Assembly: GCA_040901765.1 (NCBI GenBank)
Contig: JBBDYG010000071.1
Location: 1-64,000 of the forward strand
Length of the DNA stretch: 64,000 nucleotides
Source of the DNA: JBBDYG01 sp040901765
Lineage (GTDB): Bacteria; Planctomycetota; Planctomycetia; Pirellulales; Lacipirellulaceae
Direction: 5' to 3'
Shown here: positions 33,601 to 40,969 of the stretch, one piece after another
How positions within the stretch are numbered: the stretch's first letter is position 1
Layout: the number at the start of each line of letters is the position of its first letter
Translations under genes and position numbers: made by a program
The notes under the pieces: generated by a model
Databases searched by the model: none
What the model was told of the DNA's origin: nothing
Seen by the model: only the letters and a program-made list of their open reading frames with translations

Positions 33601-33976
33601 CCAGTGAGGGGCGATCGGCCAGGGCGGCGAAGAAATCGAGTTTATCAGCGGCGTGAAGCTCGCGGAGCACCTGCCCGAGGAGGCGGCGTTTTTGGAGCTT
33701 CGACAGGGGCCGGCCCGCTTCGACGGCACCCCCCAGCATCGCCTCGGCAAACTGGTCGAAGGTGCGTAAGCTCAGCCCCAGCACCGCCGGCTGGCCTGCG
33801 GCGAGCAGCCGCTGGCGGATGCCGTCCATTGCCCGGAAGTTGGGCGTCAGCCACAGGGCGGTGCCGAGCAGCCCCTGCTGGCGGCCGCGGGCGAGTTCCG
33901 CCGCCACGAGGGCCACCAGCCGGGCGGTTTTGCCCGACCGGGCCGGCCCCGTGACAACGGTGATTTCGGAGGGCAT
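30596..33976 (-). CDS. addB: AddB-like helicase/nuclease subunit
   Basis: 1126 residues from ATG 33976. Walker A is VVTGPARSGKTARLVALV. The C-terminal PD-(D/E)XK nuclease has LTIVDYKSGSTVKYV, and the four AddB iron-sulfur cysteines are visible as YAQCPFKF early in the domain and KCTSFCDFKTVC at the end. It should load on DNA ends with AddA. Around residues 459-479 a palindromic repeat is inserted in frame (NSGATGSASA...TGGASGTP), in a low-complexity spot between domains. The same peptide occurs in the unrelated secreted protein at 59012-61876. The final residues are encoded by the right arm of the GCTAATGG hairpin. Confidence 0.88.
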   Translation of the reverse strand: MPSEITVVTGPARSGKTARLVALVAAELARGRQQGLLGTALWLTPNFRAMDGIRQRLLAAGQPAVLGLSLRTFDQFAEAMLGGAVEAGRPLSKLQKRRLLGQVLRELHAADKLDFFAALADRPSLVEALGRSITELKRRGISPATLAKHAKRKTASARDRELATIYAEYQSRLDTHKLYDADDKLARASELVRSGELGAFDDLRLIVVHGLPTFTPGQLELLQAWDGHVEQIVISLELSEDADRPELFATTRETLQDLRERFAEVRVEHLPASRGVPPTANKIPPRTEEGKRCAALDYLARHLFTNPRTLQNDAPRAHGIEIIAAANQQDEVLQVARRVKRLLVDGVPARDILVTARSLSGLGTRIHDVFEQFGIPLAIQRWRTLGEDPLVRTLIALLELDASDWPFRKLVRLLTNRRIAAWDGDGRRGATEWIVRDLQFAKGRESLLKAVNKLAANSGATGSASASTDSEDTGGASGTPARQVRATLAESLLIELADALGSIPPQATPLDWCAALEQLAKRLGIAPEYSDTLKELRHALRSAEQLATWQNDPPPELDRGTLLELMRDIASHESLPERTDEAGCVRMIGAPTARLLPVKHLFVMGLVEQSFPPPEPVGELYSDRELDALAGARRTDDERPDRGCAEMLLFYELVNRSSESVVFSYAALDEKAQPQFPSPYLQDVERIFGPGAIRCTKPEESLRPVPSGPPASDFDWRLQAVDRALKGAPALLAGLTSHERTVGTARSLLAGLDATHHRARGDSFGPFEGVFAPGPAHLKLAKRFDGEHLWSPSQLELYAQCPFKFLMEQVCRFEPPGELLLDTDPLRKGTLAHEALAILHRKLRERVAERMTVSHLGADTLREEYLSALDEARKQLPPEGVIGALADLERAEIARWAEAYAQQHSAYDEQWRQLDEPMRPSHFEVRFGPARGSTTGEDQRSTDEPFVLQIGDEALRFTGRIDRIDVGRMNGQTVLTIVDYKSGSTVKYVTADVEAGKQLQLVLYAMAAEQHLFRGDEAKTIHAGYWALAEEKLETRQTKRWVDFHQLVEGECVLNEDWSKTWQATSERITDIIHGIRHGEFPMHNTDPKCTSFCDFKTVCRVAVARNMEKVWPKEQREPLMDADVR
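32539..32603. repeat. in-frame palindromic element inside addB
   Basis: The arms 32539-32561 and 32581-32603 (23 bases each) are complementary with one mismatch, and each arm is itself a palindrome (CACTGGC/GCCAGTG). It keeps the addB reading frame open. The right arm is nearly identical (22 of 23) to 60214-60236 in another gene, and both are followed by GAATT. Confidence 0.9.
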
Positions 33977-34176
33977 GGGAAGGCGCAAGTCCGTTCGGCG
34001 GGTAGAGAAGTTGCTCTATTGTCGCGTGGAGGAGGGGTCAGGGGCAGGGGTCGGAAGCTGGGGGGCTAGGGGTTGGGGGCTGGTTGTAGGTCTGGCGATT
34101 CCAAGTTTGTGCCACTTGCCACGCACGCCAAGTTGGCACAAACGGGATTGGCCGCTTATTTCAAGGCGTTTTTGAG

Positions 34177-34230
34177 TTTTGTGCCACTGTGCCACTGTGC
34201 CACGCTCTGCGCGCACGATGTTGGCACAAA
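34177..34230. repeat. GTGGCACA/TGTGCCAC dispersed element (copy 1)
   Basis: Three tandem GTGCCACT words are followed by GCTCTGCGCGCACGATGTTG and GGCACAAA. In reverse complement it matches 52664-52710 over about 40 bases with two differences. Confidence 0.8.
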
Positions 34231-34278
34231 GAAATTTGCTCTCCGTTTTGCGCATGGGGGCGCGGGGATTGATCGACG

Positions 34279-34420
34279 GGTGGCTGGGGTCGAAGCCAGC
34301 AGGCGCAGCCCCCAGCGAACCTGAATAGGCGAACTAATCTCACGCGGCAGAGCCGTGGGCCAACAAGTTGGTTTGCGCTTCCGCTGGGGGCTTCGGCTGG
34401 CGCCTACGACCCCAGCCACC
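34279..34420. repeat. large imperfect inverted repeat
   Basis: GGTGGCTGGGGTCG at the left pairs with CGACCCCAGCCACC at the right (14 bp perfect), and AGCCCCCAGCG pairs with CGCTGGGGGCT (11 bp perfect) inside. Between these the GCCAGC and GGCGC words occur in swapped order. Confidence 0.75.
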
Positions 34421-34600
34421 CCCCAAATCCCAAATCTGAAATCCCCAATCCCAAATCATTGACAAGCCCCCTGGTTTTAACGTACACTCTTATATCCGTA
34501 GGGGCAGAGCTTTGCGCGGAGGTTCTTTTCAAGCAGGTGCAAGGTGCCGTTGCCGTCCATTTCATGAATTGGCTGAGCAATGGAGCATGCACCAGGGTCT

Positions 34601-34629
34601 CACTGCTGGGCAAGCCAGCAGTGGCACCC
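34601..34629. repeat. CACTGCTGG palindrome with GGCACCC tail
   Basis: CACTGCTGG faces CCAGCAGTG around GCAAG-like bases and is followed by GCACCC. It is the intergenic relative of the elements at 39919-40014 and of the in-gene copies at 32539 and 60214. Confidence 0.75.
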
Positions 34630-34736
34630 GCCGAGAATAGGCATTCGCCCGAGAGCCAATTGTTCGTGGCAAGATCCGCTCACGGCAATAATCTCAAGCT
34701 CAACCAACGCACCTATACTGGCTGACTGCTTTCTGG

Positions 34737-34767
34737 CCGACGGCCGATAGCCGACAGCCGATAGCTA
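34737..34767. repeat. single arm of the GCCGATAG hairpin family
   Basis: GGCCGACGGCCGATAGCCGA and further words match the right arm of the hairpins at 20450, 41809 and 45079, but no facing arm exists here. Confidence 0.7.
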
Positions 34768-34846
34768 GTGAAGAGGCAACGGCGTCTCGGAGACGCCCGA
34801 TTTATTCGTCTCATTTATTCGTTGTACTTTGTTTGGAGGAACTCTC

Positions 34847-36091
34847 ATGAGAGCGCCCGTGTTAGTAGGGCCAAGCCGATCGCGACCCGGCTTTACCCTG
34901 GTTGAACTGCTGGTCGTGATTGCCATTATCGGCATCTTGGTGGCCCTGTTGCTGCCCGCCGTGCAAGCGGCCCGTGAAGCGGCTCGGCGGAACGACTGTC
35001 TGGCCCATCTGCGCGACATCGCCGTCGCCCTGCAAAACCATCACGATACCAAGGGCGCGTTTCCCTTGGCTTCCACCGCGCCGCTGCTCCAGGGTGGTGC
35101 CGCCGTGCAGTACGGCGCCTCCACGGACCCCGCGGTGGCCACGATTAAACGCTCGCAAGCGGGCGACGGCTATAGTTGGATCACCCAACTTTTGCCGTTC
35201 ATGGAAGAGAACCCGCTCTACAACAAGCTCGCCGACGCGGCTTCGTCCAATAAACTGCAAAACAACGCGTATAACTCCAAGGATACCGTTGATAAAGAGC
35301 GAACCCAGAATCCACCCCTGATTCACAACCAGCAGACCAACCCCTACATCTGGGAAGCGAAGATCGGACCGCTGGTTTGTGCGAGCTTTCCCGGCGACGA
35401 AGACGTCGTTGCGTTTGGTGTTGCACCGTCAAAGTTCGCCCCGCCTTCGCGAGCGGCATCCGGAACCTATATTGCAATCGCCTCGACGCATTACGTCGAA
35501 AGCCCGGTCGGCGGGCTACGGACGACGGCCAGTGCGACTCCTGCTGACCCCAGTTGCACGAGCGGCGCTTACTGCGGCAATGGGGCGATCGTGTTCCCCG
35601 GCGTTACGGGGGGGCGGGTCACTGCCAAGGGGCACGGCATTCGCAGCCTGAGCGACGGCACTTCAAAGACCGCGATGGTCGGAGAATCCCGCGAAGACGT
35701 GCATAGCTCGTGGTACAACGCGCTGGCGAGCTATGGGGTCGCGATTTGGCCCCAGTCGACCATGCCGGTGCTGAATACGACCGCTGGCGCCAACAACGGC
35801 ACGTGGTGGTGTACCGCCACGCCGAACTGCGCGGTTTCGCTCAATCAAGGTGAAACTCGCGAAGGTACTACCGACTTCGACAAGAAGCACTACCAGCCCA
35901 AGACAGGGACTGGGAAGAACCCTCACGGCACTTTGGCACGCAAGTGGGGCCCCAGCTCGAATCATTCGGGCGTGGTTCAGCACGCGTTTGCCGACGGGCA
36001 CGCCAAGTCGCTGGGCCAGGACATTGCCCCCGAGACCTACATGGCGCTCGTGACCCGCAACGGCCGCGAGGTGATTCGCGAAGAGTATTAG
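34847..36091 (+). CDS. DUF1559 prepilin-like protein
   Basis: 414 residues from ATG 34847, with a perfect GGAGGA six bases upstream, the strongest Shine-Dalgarno in the window; a TTG at 34829 would add six residues. The leader ends SRSRPG, then FTLVELLVVIAIIGILVALL and LLPAVQAAREAARRNDCLAH. The soluble part contains GIRSLSDGTSKTAMVGES and the C-terminal motif NHSGVVQHAFADGHAKSL. It stands alone after a long repeat region. The strong ribosome site suggests abundant protein. Function unknown, as for the other two copies. Confidence 0.93.
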   Translation: MRAPVLVGPSRSRPGFTLVELLVVIAIIGILVALLLPAVQAAREAARRNDCLAHLRDIAVALQNHHDTKGAFPLASTAPLLQGGAAVQYGASTDPAVATIKRSQAGDGYSWITQLLPFMEENPLYNKLADAASSNKLQNNAYNSKDTVDKERTQNPPLIHNQQTNPYIWEAKIGPLVCASFPGDEDVVAFGVAPSKFAPPSRAASGTYIAIASTHYVESPVGGLRTTASATPADPSCTSGAYCGNGAIVFPGVTGGRVTAKGHGIRSLSDGTSKTAMVGESREDVHSSWYNALASYGVAIWPQSTMPVLNTTAGANNGTWWCTATPNCAVSLNQGETREGTTDFDKKHYQPKTGTGKNPHGTLARKWGPSSNHSGVVQHAFADGHAKSLGQDIAPETYMALVTRNGREVIREEY

Positions 36092-36239
36092 TAAGGTAGT
36101 CAGGCACAGCCTGACCTACAACCCACGCAGCCGCCGCGATGCCAAGCATCGCGGCGGCTGTTTTTCATTCCGTAGCATGGACACTCATGTCCGTGCGTCA
36201 CCTACTCGGACGGGCAGGAGTGCCCATCCTACGCCCGCG

Positions 36240-36569
36240 ATGCTTCCCCTTGAAATCACTTGCCGCGACTTGCACGCAAAGCTTGCGGCCGGGCACGATC
36301 TTGTGATCGTCGATTGTCGCGAGCCGGACGAACATGCGATCGTGGCGATCGAGGGGGCGGTACTGTTGCCGCTAGGCGAGTTGCCCGATCGCGTGGCGGA
36401 GCTGGCGGCGCATCGCAACCGGCTGGTGGTGGTCCACTGCCACCTGGGCGTCCGCAGCCTGCGCGCCGCCCGCTGGCTCCGCGAGCAAGGTTTTGCCCAA
36501 GCCCAAAGCCTGGCCGGCGGCATCGAGCAGTGGGCGGTGGAGATCGAAGCGGGGATGAAGCGGTATTGA
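36240..36569 (+). CDS. rhodanese-like single-domain protein
   Basis: 109 residues from ATG 36240. One rhodanese domain: VIVDCREPDEHAIVAIEGAV, PLGELPDRVAEL, then the active-site loop VVHCHLGVRSLRAARWL with the catalytic Cys in CHLGVRS, and SLAGGIEQWAVEI. It likely transfers or carries sulfane sulfur in the cytoplasm; nothing nearby indicates the partner. The longer frame from 36177 is translated from a repeat (GGACACTCATGTCC, GGGCAGGAGTGCCC) and is not used. Confidence 0.88.
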   Translation: MLPLEITCRDLHAKLAAGHDLVIVDCREPDEHAIVAIEGAVLLPLGELPDRVAELAAHRNRLVVVHCHLGVRSLRAARWLREQGFAQAQSLAGGIEQWAVEIEAGMKRY

Positions 36570-36570
36570 G

Positions 36571-36649
36571 AATTGCGGATTTCGGATTGCGGATTGTGGA
36601 TTGAAATCAGTTCTTTAATCCGCAGTCCGCAATCCGAAATCCGAAATTG
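36571..36649. repeat. word hairpin, AATCCGCA/TGCGGATT family
   Basis: AATTGCGGATTTCGGATTGC and following words face GCAATCCGAAATCCGAAATT. It starts two bases after the rhodanese stop codon. Two copies of GCAATCCGCAATC from this family also sit inside the radical SAM gene at 49040-49085. Confidence 0.88.
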
Positions 36650-36705
36650 TCAGCCCCTTGCGAAATCGGCCTCCATCTGAGACTGTAGAACTACACCACA
36701 ACTCG

Positions 36706-36789
36706 GCCGCTGTGGCGGAATTGGCAGACGCGCATGGTTCAGGTCCATGTGCCCGCAAGGGCGTGGGGGTTCAACTCCCTCCAGCGGCA
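36706..36789 (+). tRNA. tRNA-Leu (anticodon CAG)
   Basis: 84 bases. The acceptor stem GCCGCTG pairs with CAGCGGC; the D arm contains GGCGGAATTGGCAGACGC; the anticodon stem and loop read CATGG-TTCAGGT-CCATG, giving CAG. The long variable arm (GCCCGCAAGGGC) is typical of class II leucine tRNA, and the T arm has GGGTTCAACTCCC. The discriminator is A. CCA is not encoded and must be added, for which the window has an enzyme (25662-26897). Confidence 0.95.
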
Positions 36790-36799
36790 CTGAGGAAGC

Positions 36800-36865
36800 G
36801 TTGAACGATCAGCGATGAGCGATGAATTATTATGCTTATCGTTCATCGCTGATCGTTCATCGTTG
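36800..36865. repeat. word hairpin, GCGATGA family, after tRNA-Leu
   Basis: GAACGATCAGCGATGAGCGA faces TCGTTCATCGCTGATCGTTC. It also supplies the last residues of the M20 peptidase on the minus strand (MNDQR and stop), so gene end and repeat overlap. Confidence 0.85.
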
Positions 36866-38084
36866 CCAAATATCCTTTCACGCCGCGTCTAAGCTCTTCA
36901 AGCTCAATCCACTCCTGGGCCGTGTGGGCTTGGGCGATGTCTCCGGGGCCGAGGATGATGGTGGCGAGGCCGGCTGCGCCGTAGTGGTTGGCGTTGGTGG
37001 TGTAAGGCGCACCGGTGATTAGCGACTCGATGCCAACAGAGCGCAGGGTCGCCACGCACGACTCAGCGAGCGGCAGGTTCGGCTCGGGATCGAGCGGCGG
37101 TGCGGTCTCGACGGCTTCGTGCGTGATGGTAAGCTCCGGATCGGCGGCCCGCAGCGCGCCCAACAGCCGATCGACGGCCGGCACGATGGTCGCTAAATCT
37201 TCGCCTGGCGCGACGCGGCGGTCGATGTCGATTGCGCATGTTTCGGGCACCACGTTTACTTGCGTCCCGCCATGGATCCGGGTGATGCAGCAGGCCGCCT
37301 TGCCGGTCAGCGGATGCGCGATCGCCAGCGGCGCGATGTATCGGTCTTCGATCGCGGCGATCACGCGGGCCATGTCGCTGATTGCATTGCGGCCCTGGCT
37401 GGGGGCGCTCGAATGGGCGGCTCGGCCGCGAGTGCGAATCTGCCAGCGCACAAAACCATTGGTGCCGGCGACGAGCTGCATCCGCGTCGGCTCGCCGACG
37501 ACGATCGCCGCCGGCCGCCACGACAGCATCGGCAGGTGCTCGTCCACGAAGGTGCGGGCACCGATCTGCTGATCTTCTTCGCCGACGCTGAACAGGATCG
37601 CGACGTTTGCTGCGCGCTGGCCGCCGATTGCCGAGGCTTGTGGGGAGGGTGAAGCCTGCTTTGCCCCCTCCCCTAGCCCCTCCCCCGAGTACGGAGGAGG
37701 GGGAACATTGCGGGCGTATTCGCGGAGTGCCCAGAGCATCGCGGCGCCAGTTCCTTTTGTGTCGCACGCGCCGCGGCCATAGAGCCGGCCGTCGCGGATG
37801 GTTGCCGCGAAGGGGTCGATCGTCATGCCGGCGATGCCGACCGTGTCGAGATGGCTGTCGAACAGCAGCCACGGCGCTTCGGGATTCGCGGTGTGTTCGA
37901 TCAGCAGATTCGGCGCGCAGCCTTTGACGGGCAACCAGCGACAGTGAAAGCCCCAGGCGGTCGCGACTGCGAAGACGTATTCCGCAAGCGGGCGTTCGGC
38001 CTCCGCACGGCCCGACGTGCGGGGCGTTACCGAATCGAATCCGACCATCGCCGCCAGGAGTTCAACGCAACTGTTGGGCGGCAT
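36843..38084 (-). CDS. M20-family deacetylase/desuccinylase (ArgE/DapE-like)
   Basis: 413 residues from ATG 38084. Metal-site motifs of family M20 can be read: LLFDSHLDTVGI (first zinc-ligand His and catalytic Asp), YGRGACDTKGTGAAMLWALR (bridging Asp), FSVGEEDQQIGA (catalytic Glu and ligand Glu) and VVGEPTRMQLV, then the dimerisation domain (GRAAHSSAPSQGRNA). The likely reaction is zinc-dependent removal of an acyl group from an amino acid in arginine or lysine synthesis; since DapL is present here, an ArgE-type role is more plausible. Residues about 128-158 are an inserted low-complexity stretch (PPPPYSGEGLGEG) made by a palindrome. The longer frame upstream of 38084 is repeat DNA. Confidence 0.87.
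   Translation of the reverse strand: MPPNSCVELLAAMVGFDSVTPRTSGRAEAERPLAEYVFAVATAWGFHCRWLPVKGCAPNLLIEHTANPEAPWLLFDSHLDTVGIAGMTIDPFAATIRDGRLYGRGACDTKGTGAAMLWALREYARNVPPPPYSGEGLGEGAKQASPSPQASAIGGQRAANVAILFSVGEEDQQIGARTFVDEHLPMLSWRPAAIVVGEPTRMQLVAGTNGFVRWQIRTRGRAAHSSAPSQGRNAISDMARVIAAIEDRYIAPLAIAHPLTGKAACCITRIHGGTQVNVVPETCAIDIDRRVAPGEDLATIVPAVDRLLGALRAADPELTITHEAVETAPPLDPEPNLPLAESCVATLRSVGIESLITGAPYTTNANHYGAAGLATIILGPGDIAQAHTAQEWIELEELRRGVKGYLATMNDQR
37664..37703. repeat. in-frame palindromic element inside the M20 gene
   Basis: CCCCCTCC at 37664-37671 and AGGAGGGGG at 37695-37703 face each other, around CCCCTCCCCCGAGTACGG. It encodes PPPPYSGEGLGEG in a surface-loop position just before the zinc-ligand strand. 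Confidence 0.85.
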
Positions 38085-38196
38085 GGGGGGAGGGGCTGGG
38101 GGCTGGGGGTTGGGGATTGGGGGCTGGGGTGTTGGAAAGCGATGAGCGATGAGTGATGAGCGATGAGTAAAAAGCAGTTCATCGCTCATCGCTTCC
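38085..38196. repeat. G-rich GGGGCTGGGGG run and GCGATGA hairpin upstream of the M20 gene
   Basis: At 38085-38130 the plus strand has repeated G-runs of four or five (GGGGCTGGGGGCTGGGG type). At 38135-38196 GGAAAGCGATGAGCGATGAG faces CATCGCTCATCGCTTCC. The G-run directly abuts the M20 start codon, and no Shine-Dalgarno can be seen. Confidence 0.8.
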
Positions 38197-38199
38197 TCT

Positions 38200-38628
38200 C
38201 TAGCTCCGCAGCACCAGGACGGGGCAGTGGGCGAACCGGACTACGCGCTCGGCGACCGAACCGATTAGGAGATGCGTCAGGCCGGTGCGGCCGTGCGAGG
38301 GCATGACGATGAGTCCCGCGCCCAGGTCTTTCGCGAACTCCGCGACTTGGTGGCCGGGGTCGCCGAACAGTATCTCGAACTTGAGGTTCTTGTACTTCGG
38401 GTCGGCAAACCGCTCGTGGAAACTGGCGATAAGATTCTGGCGGCGGGTGTCGTCGTTGACTTCGCTCCACACGATGCCCGGCTCGAGCACGTTGAGGTCC
38501 GGCGCGACGTGAACCACGGTGATGTCCGCGCCGCGGGGGGCGATTTCGAGCGCTGCATCGATCGCGCCGTCCGCCTCGCGGCTGAAGTCGATCGGTACCA
38601 CAATCTTGCGACCATCAAACCACGACAT
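38200..38628 (-). CDS. universal stress protein (UspA family)
   Basis: 142 residues from ATG 38628 (AGGTGT nearby upstream). The fold's landmarks are KIVVPIDFSREADGAIDAAL at the start, ITVVHVAP, VAEFAKDLGAGLIVMPSHG, and the ATP-binding loop GRTGLTHLLIGSVAERVVR followed by CPVLVLR. The glycine loop suggests the nucleotide-binding subgroup. It probably acts as a dimer in the cytoplasm in stress survival, with no specific partner shown here. Confidence 0.92.
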   Translation of the reverse strand: MSWFDGRKIVVPIDFSREADGAIDAALEIAPRGADITVVHVAPDLNVLEPGIVWSEVNDDTRRQNLIASFHERFADPKYKNLKFEILFGDPGHQVAEFAKDLGAGLIVMPSHGRTGLTHLLIGSVAERVVRFAHCPVLVLRS

Positions 38629-39041
38629 GCCACACCTGCCTTTCCACTCGAATTTGTCGGTGCTGTCTCCAACTTCATTATATTCCAAACCGGCCAACCC
38701 GTCAGGGATGCCTCGAGACTGATCGCAGATTGAACGGAAAGAAGAGGAATCGCTAATGAACGCTAAACGACGCTAATAGGAGAGTGACCGGCCGTCGAAC
38801 CACAGCGTTCGCGAGCCAATTGCAAATTCTTCATTAGCGCCTATTAGCGTCCATTAGCGGTTCACTTCTTTCTTGTCCGTGTTCGATCCGTGTTTCATCC
38901 GTGGCTGAATAATCCCATTTTATCTGCGACAATCTGCGGCATCTGCGGACAAAAGTCCAAGGGGCTTGCCATCTTCGCCTGGCCAAGTCACGTTGTATAT
39001 TCGCGTCCCCTGGCTTCCGACCTCTGACTTCCGACGTCCCC
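38629..39041. other. intergenic region with GCTAATGG hairpin and an unpaired CCACGGATG arm
   Basis: At 38737-38872 GAAAGAAGAGGAATCGCTAA and following GCTAATAGG words face CCTATTAGCGTCCATTAGCG and CTTCTTTC. At 38874-38908 lies one CCACGGATG-type arm (GATCCGTGTTTCATCCGTGG) without a clear partner. No gene is seen. Promoters for the divergent usp and fah-like genes must lie here but I cannot place them. Confidence 0.65.
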
Positions 39042-39857
39042 ATGAAGATCATTCGGTTTCTTGACAAGTCGAATCGCGAACAGCTTGGCCGGCAGCATGA
39101 GGGCGGCAAAGTGACCCGCATCGAAGGCGATTTGCTGGGCGAGTTCCGCGACACGGGCGAGGCGGTCGAGGTGAAGAAACTGCTCGCGCCGATCGAACCG
39201 GCGGACTTTTTATGCATCGGGCTGAACTACATGAAGCACGCCGTGGAAGGCGGCGTGGCGGTGCCCAAGTTCCCGATGCTGTTCATGAAGTCCTCGACTG
39301 CGGTCCAGAATCCGGGCGACCCGATCGTGTTGCCGCGGGGACTGCGGAGCGACAAGGTCGATTACGAGGCGGAGCTGGCGGTCGTGATCGGCAAGAGCTG
39401 CAAGAATGTTTCGCGCGAGCGAGCGCTCGACTACGTGCTCGGTTACACGTGCGCCAATGACGTGAGCGCCCGCGATTGGCAGCAGGAGTGGGGCGGCGGC
39501 CAGTTTTGCCGGGGCAAGACGTTCGACACGTTCGCACCGCTCGGGCCGTGCCTGGTAACTCGCGATGAAATCGCCAACCCCAACGCGCTGGCCATTCGCA
39601 CCACGCTCAACGGGCAGGTGATGCAGGACGCGTCGACCGACGACATGATCTTCGACGTGCCGCGGGTCATTGAGTTTTTGAGCGGCAGCACGACGCTGCG
39701 CCCCGGCACGGTGATTCTGACGGGCACGCCGTCGGGCGTCGGTTTCGCTCGCAAACCCCCCGTGTGGCTCAAAGCGGGCGATACGGTGAGCGTGGAAATC
39801 GAGGGGATTGGCACGCTGACCAATCCGGTGGTGGAGGAACAAATCGGCGAGATTGAC

Positions 39858-39866
<9 letters not shown>
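39042..39866 (+). CDS. fumarylacetoacetate hydrolase (FAH) family protein
   Basis: 274 residues. A short N-terminal domain (1-60) precedes the FAH catalytic domain: FLCIGLNYMKHAVEGGVAVP, FMKSSTAVQNPGDPIVLP, then VDYEAELAVVIGK with the metal-ligand Glu pair, YVLGYTCANDVSARDWQ, KTFDTFAPLGPCL, and LTGTPSGVGFARKPP. The family includes 2-hydroxyhepta-diene-dioate isomerases, acylpyruvases and oxaloacetate decarboxylases; the sequence does not fix which. The stop codon lies inside the first copy of a direct repeat that recurs beyond the toxin-antitoxin pair. Confidence 0.9.
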
Positions 39867-40084
<218 letters not shown>

Positions 40085-40107
40085 CGGCGGCAACAGACTA
40101 ACCGCGA

Positions 40108-40497
40108 TTAGATGGGAAGCACAGGTACCGGATAGGCTTGAATCAACGGGTCCACTGTCACCAGTGTCATCCCGTAGAACAGTGCTTGCGCAACCAGCAA
40201 TCGGTCGAACGGATCGCGATGAAGTGGCGGCAGGCTGGCGAGTTCTGCCAAAGGGGACTCCTCAATCGGCAAGCTGTCTATCCGATGCCCCCGCCGTTGC
40301 TGCGGTAGATACGCTGCAGGCGATTGGGGCAACGCCAATTTTCCGATCGCGTGCTTGATGACTGCTTCCCACACGGAAGCCACGCTTAGATAAACGCGAT
40401 TTGACGGATCTCGAATCGAGTCTCGATGATGGAGCGCCAGACGCGCGTCACCACTGATGTACCACAGGAAAATGTGAGTATCCAGCAGCAGGTTCAT
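40108..40497 (-). CDS. PIN-domain toxin, VapC-like
   Basis: 129 residues. PIN-domain acidic residues are visible: MNLLLDTHIFLWYIS (Asp6), SVASVWEAVIK (Glu), HRDPFDRLLVAQAL (Asp) and LVTVDPLI (Asp). VapC-type toxins are magnesium-dependent RNases that cut tRNA or rRNA. The start overlaps the antitoxin stop by four bases (ATGA), so they are translationally coupled. The pair lies between two copies of the fah/lpxI intergenic region, which suggests it was inserted there. Confidence 0.9.
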   Translation of the reverse strand: MNLLLDTHIFLWYISGDARLALHHRDSIRDPSNRVYLSVASVWEAVIKHAIGKLALPQSPAAYLPQQRRGHRIDSLPIEESPLAELASLPPLHRDPFDRLLVAQALFYGMTLVTVDPLIQAYPVPVLPI

Positions 40498-40733
40498 GGC
40501 CCCTCAAATCCTTGGAGAAGCTCCTCCGGCAGCGGCGCATCGAAATCGGCAGGAACTGTAAACTCTCCGTCCGCCAACCCGAATGGACGCGGTTCAGTCG
40601 AGTTCGTTGCCAGCGGTCGCACCTCCGCAACCGGCTGGTGCCCTCGCAAGACGATGATCGATTCACCTTCCTCGACCCGATGGAGGATGCCTTGAAGATC
40701 GTTTTCCAGGTCTTGGATGGTAATGGTGCTCAT
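40494..40733 (-). CDS. Phd/YefM-like antitoxin
   Basis: 79 residues from ATG 40733. The N-terminal part STITIQDLENDLQGILHRVE and the string GESIIVLRGHQPVAEVRP are typical of Phd/YefM-type antitoxins: a dimerising DNA-binding domain followed by a disordered, acidic C-terminus (DFDAPLPEELLQGFEGP) that would wrap the toxin. It is the first gene of the pair and presumably represses its own promoter. Confidence 0.87.
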   Translation of the reverse strand: MSTITIQDLENDLQGILHRVEEGESIIVLRGHQPVAEVRPLATNSTEPRPFGLADGEFTVPADFDAPLPEELLQGFEGP

Positions 40734-40828
40734 GGTGGCATTATACCACATCTGTACGTAGCAGGCACTTTCCGTGCGCGTTCCGAGCACCGCGGATTAA
40801 GGTCAGGAGCAAGACCAAGATGGTGATT

Positions 40829-40969
40829 CCCAATCCTAATCCTGATCTGAATCCTACTCTTCCTCTTACCCCAACCCCCAGCCCCCAACCCCCAGCCCCC
40901 TCAACTCATCGATTCAAGCCGCGACCGCCGCCGCGCGTGGCATCGCCACCACCGACAGCTTGTGCCGCG
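40829..40969. repeat. right direct repeat bracketing the VapBC-like pair (contains genuine lpxI end)
   Basis: Matches the two outer parts of 39858-40084. It includes the start of the fah-tail sequence (CAATCCTAATCC) although no fah gene precedes it, then CCCCAACCCCCAGC words, then the real 3' end of lpxI. Confidence 0.85.

Larger units (their letters stand above)
33977..34846. other. 870-base repeat-rich intergenic region
   Basis: No gene is seen; the open frames here are made of repeats. In order it holds a G-rich run (34026-34085, GGGGCAGGGG and GGGGGCTAGGGG type words), a GTGGCAC-word element (34177-34230), a large inverted repeat (34279-34420), AATCCCAAATC words (34427-34456), a CACTGCTGG palindrome (34601-34629), and an orphan arm of the GCCGATAG family (34737-34767). 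The region separates divergent addB and a DUF1559 gene. Confidence 0.7.

Noticed and set aside
34459..34725. 88-residue plus-strand open frame in the long intergenic region
   Set aside because: Part of it is encoded by a CACTGCTGG palindrome; no ribosome site or family resemblance.
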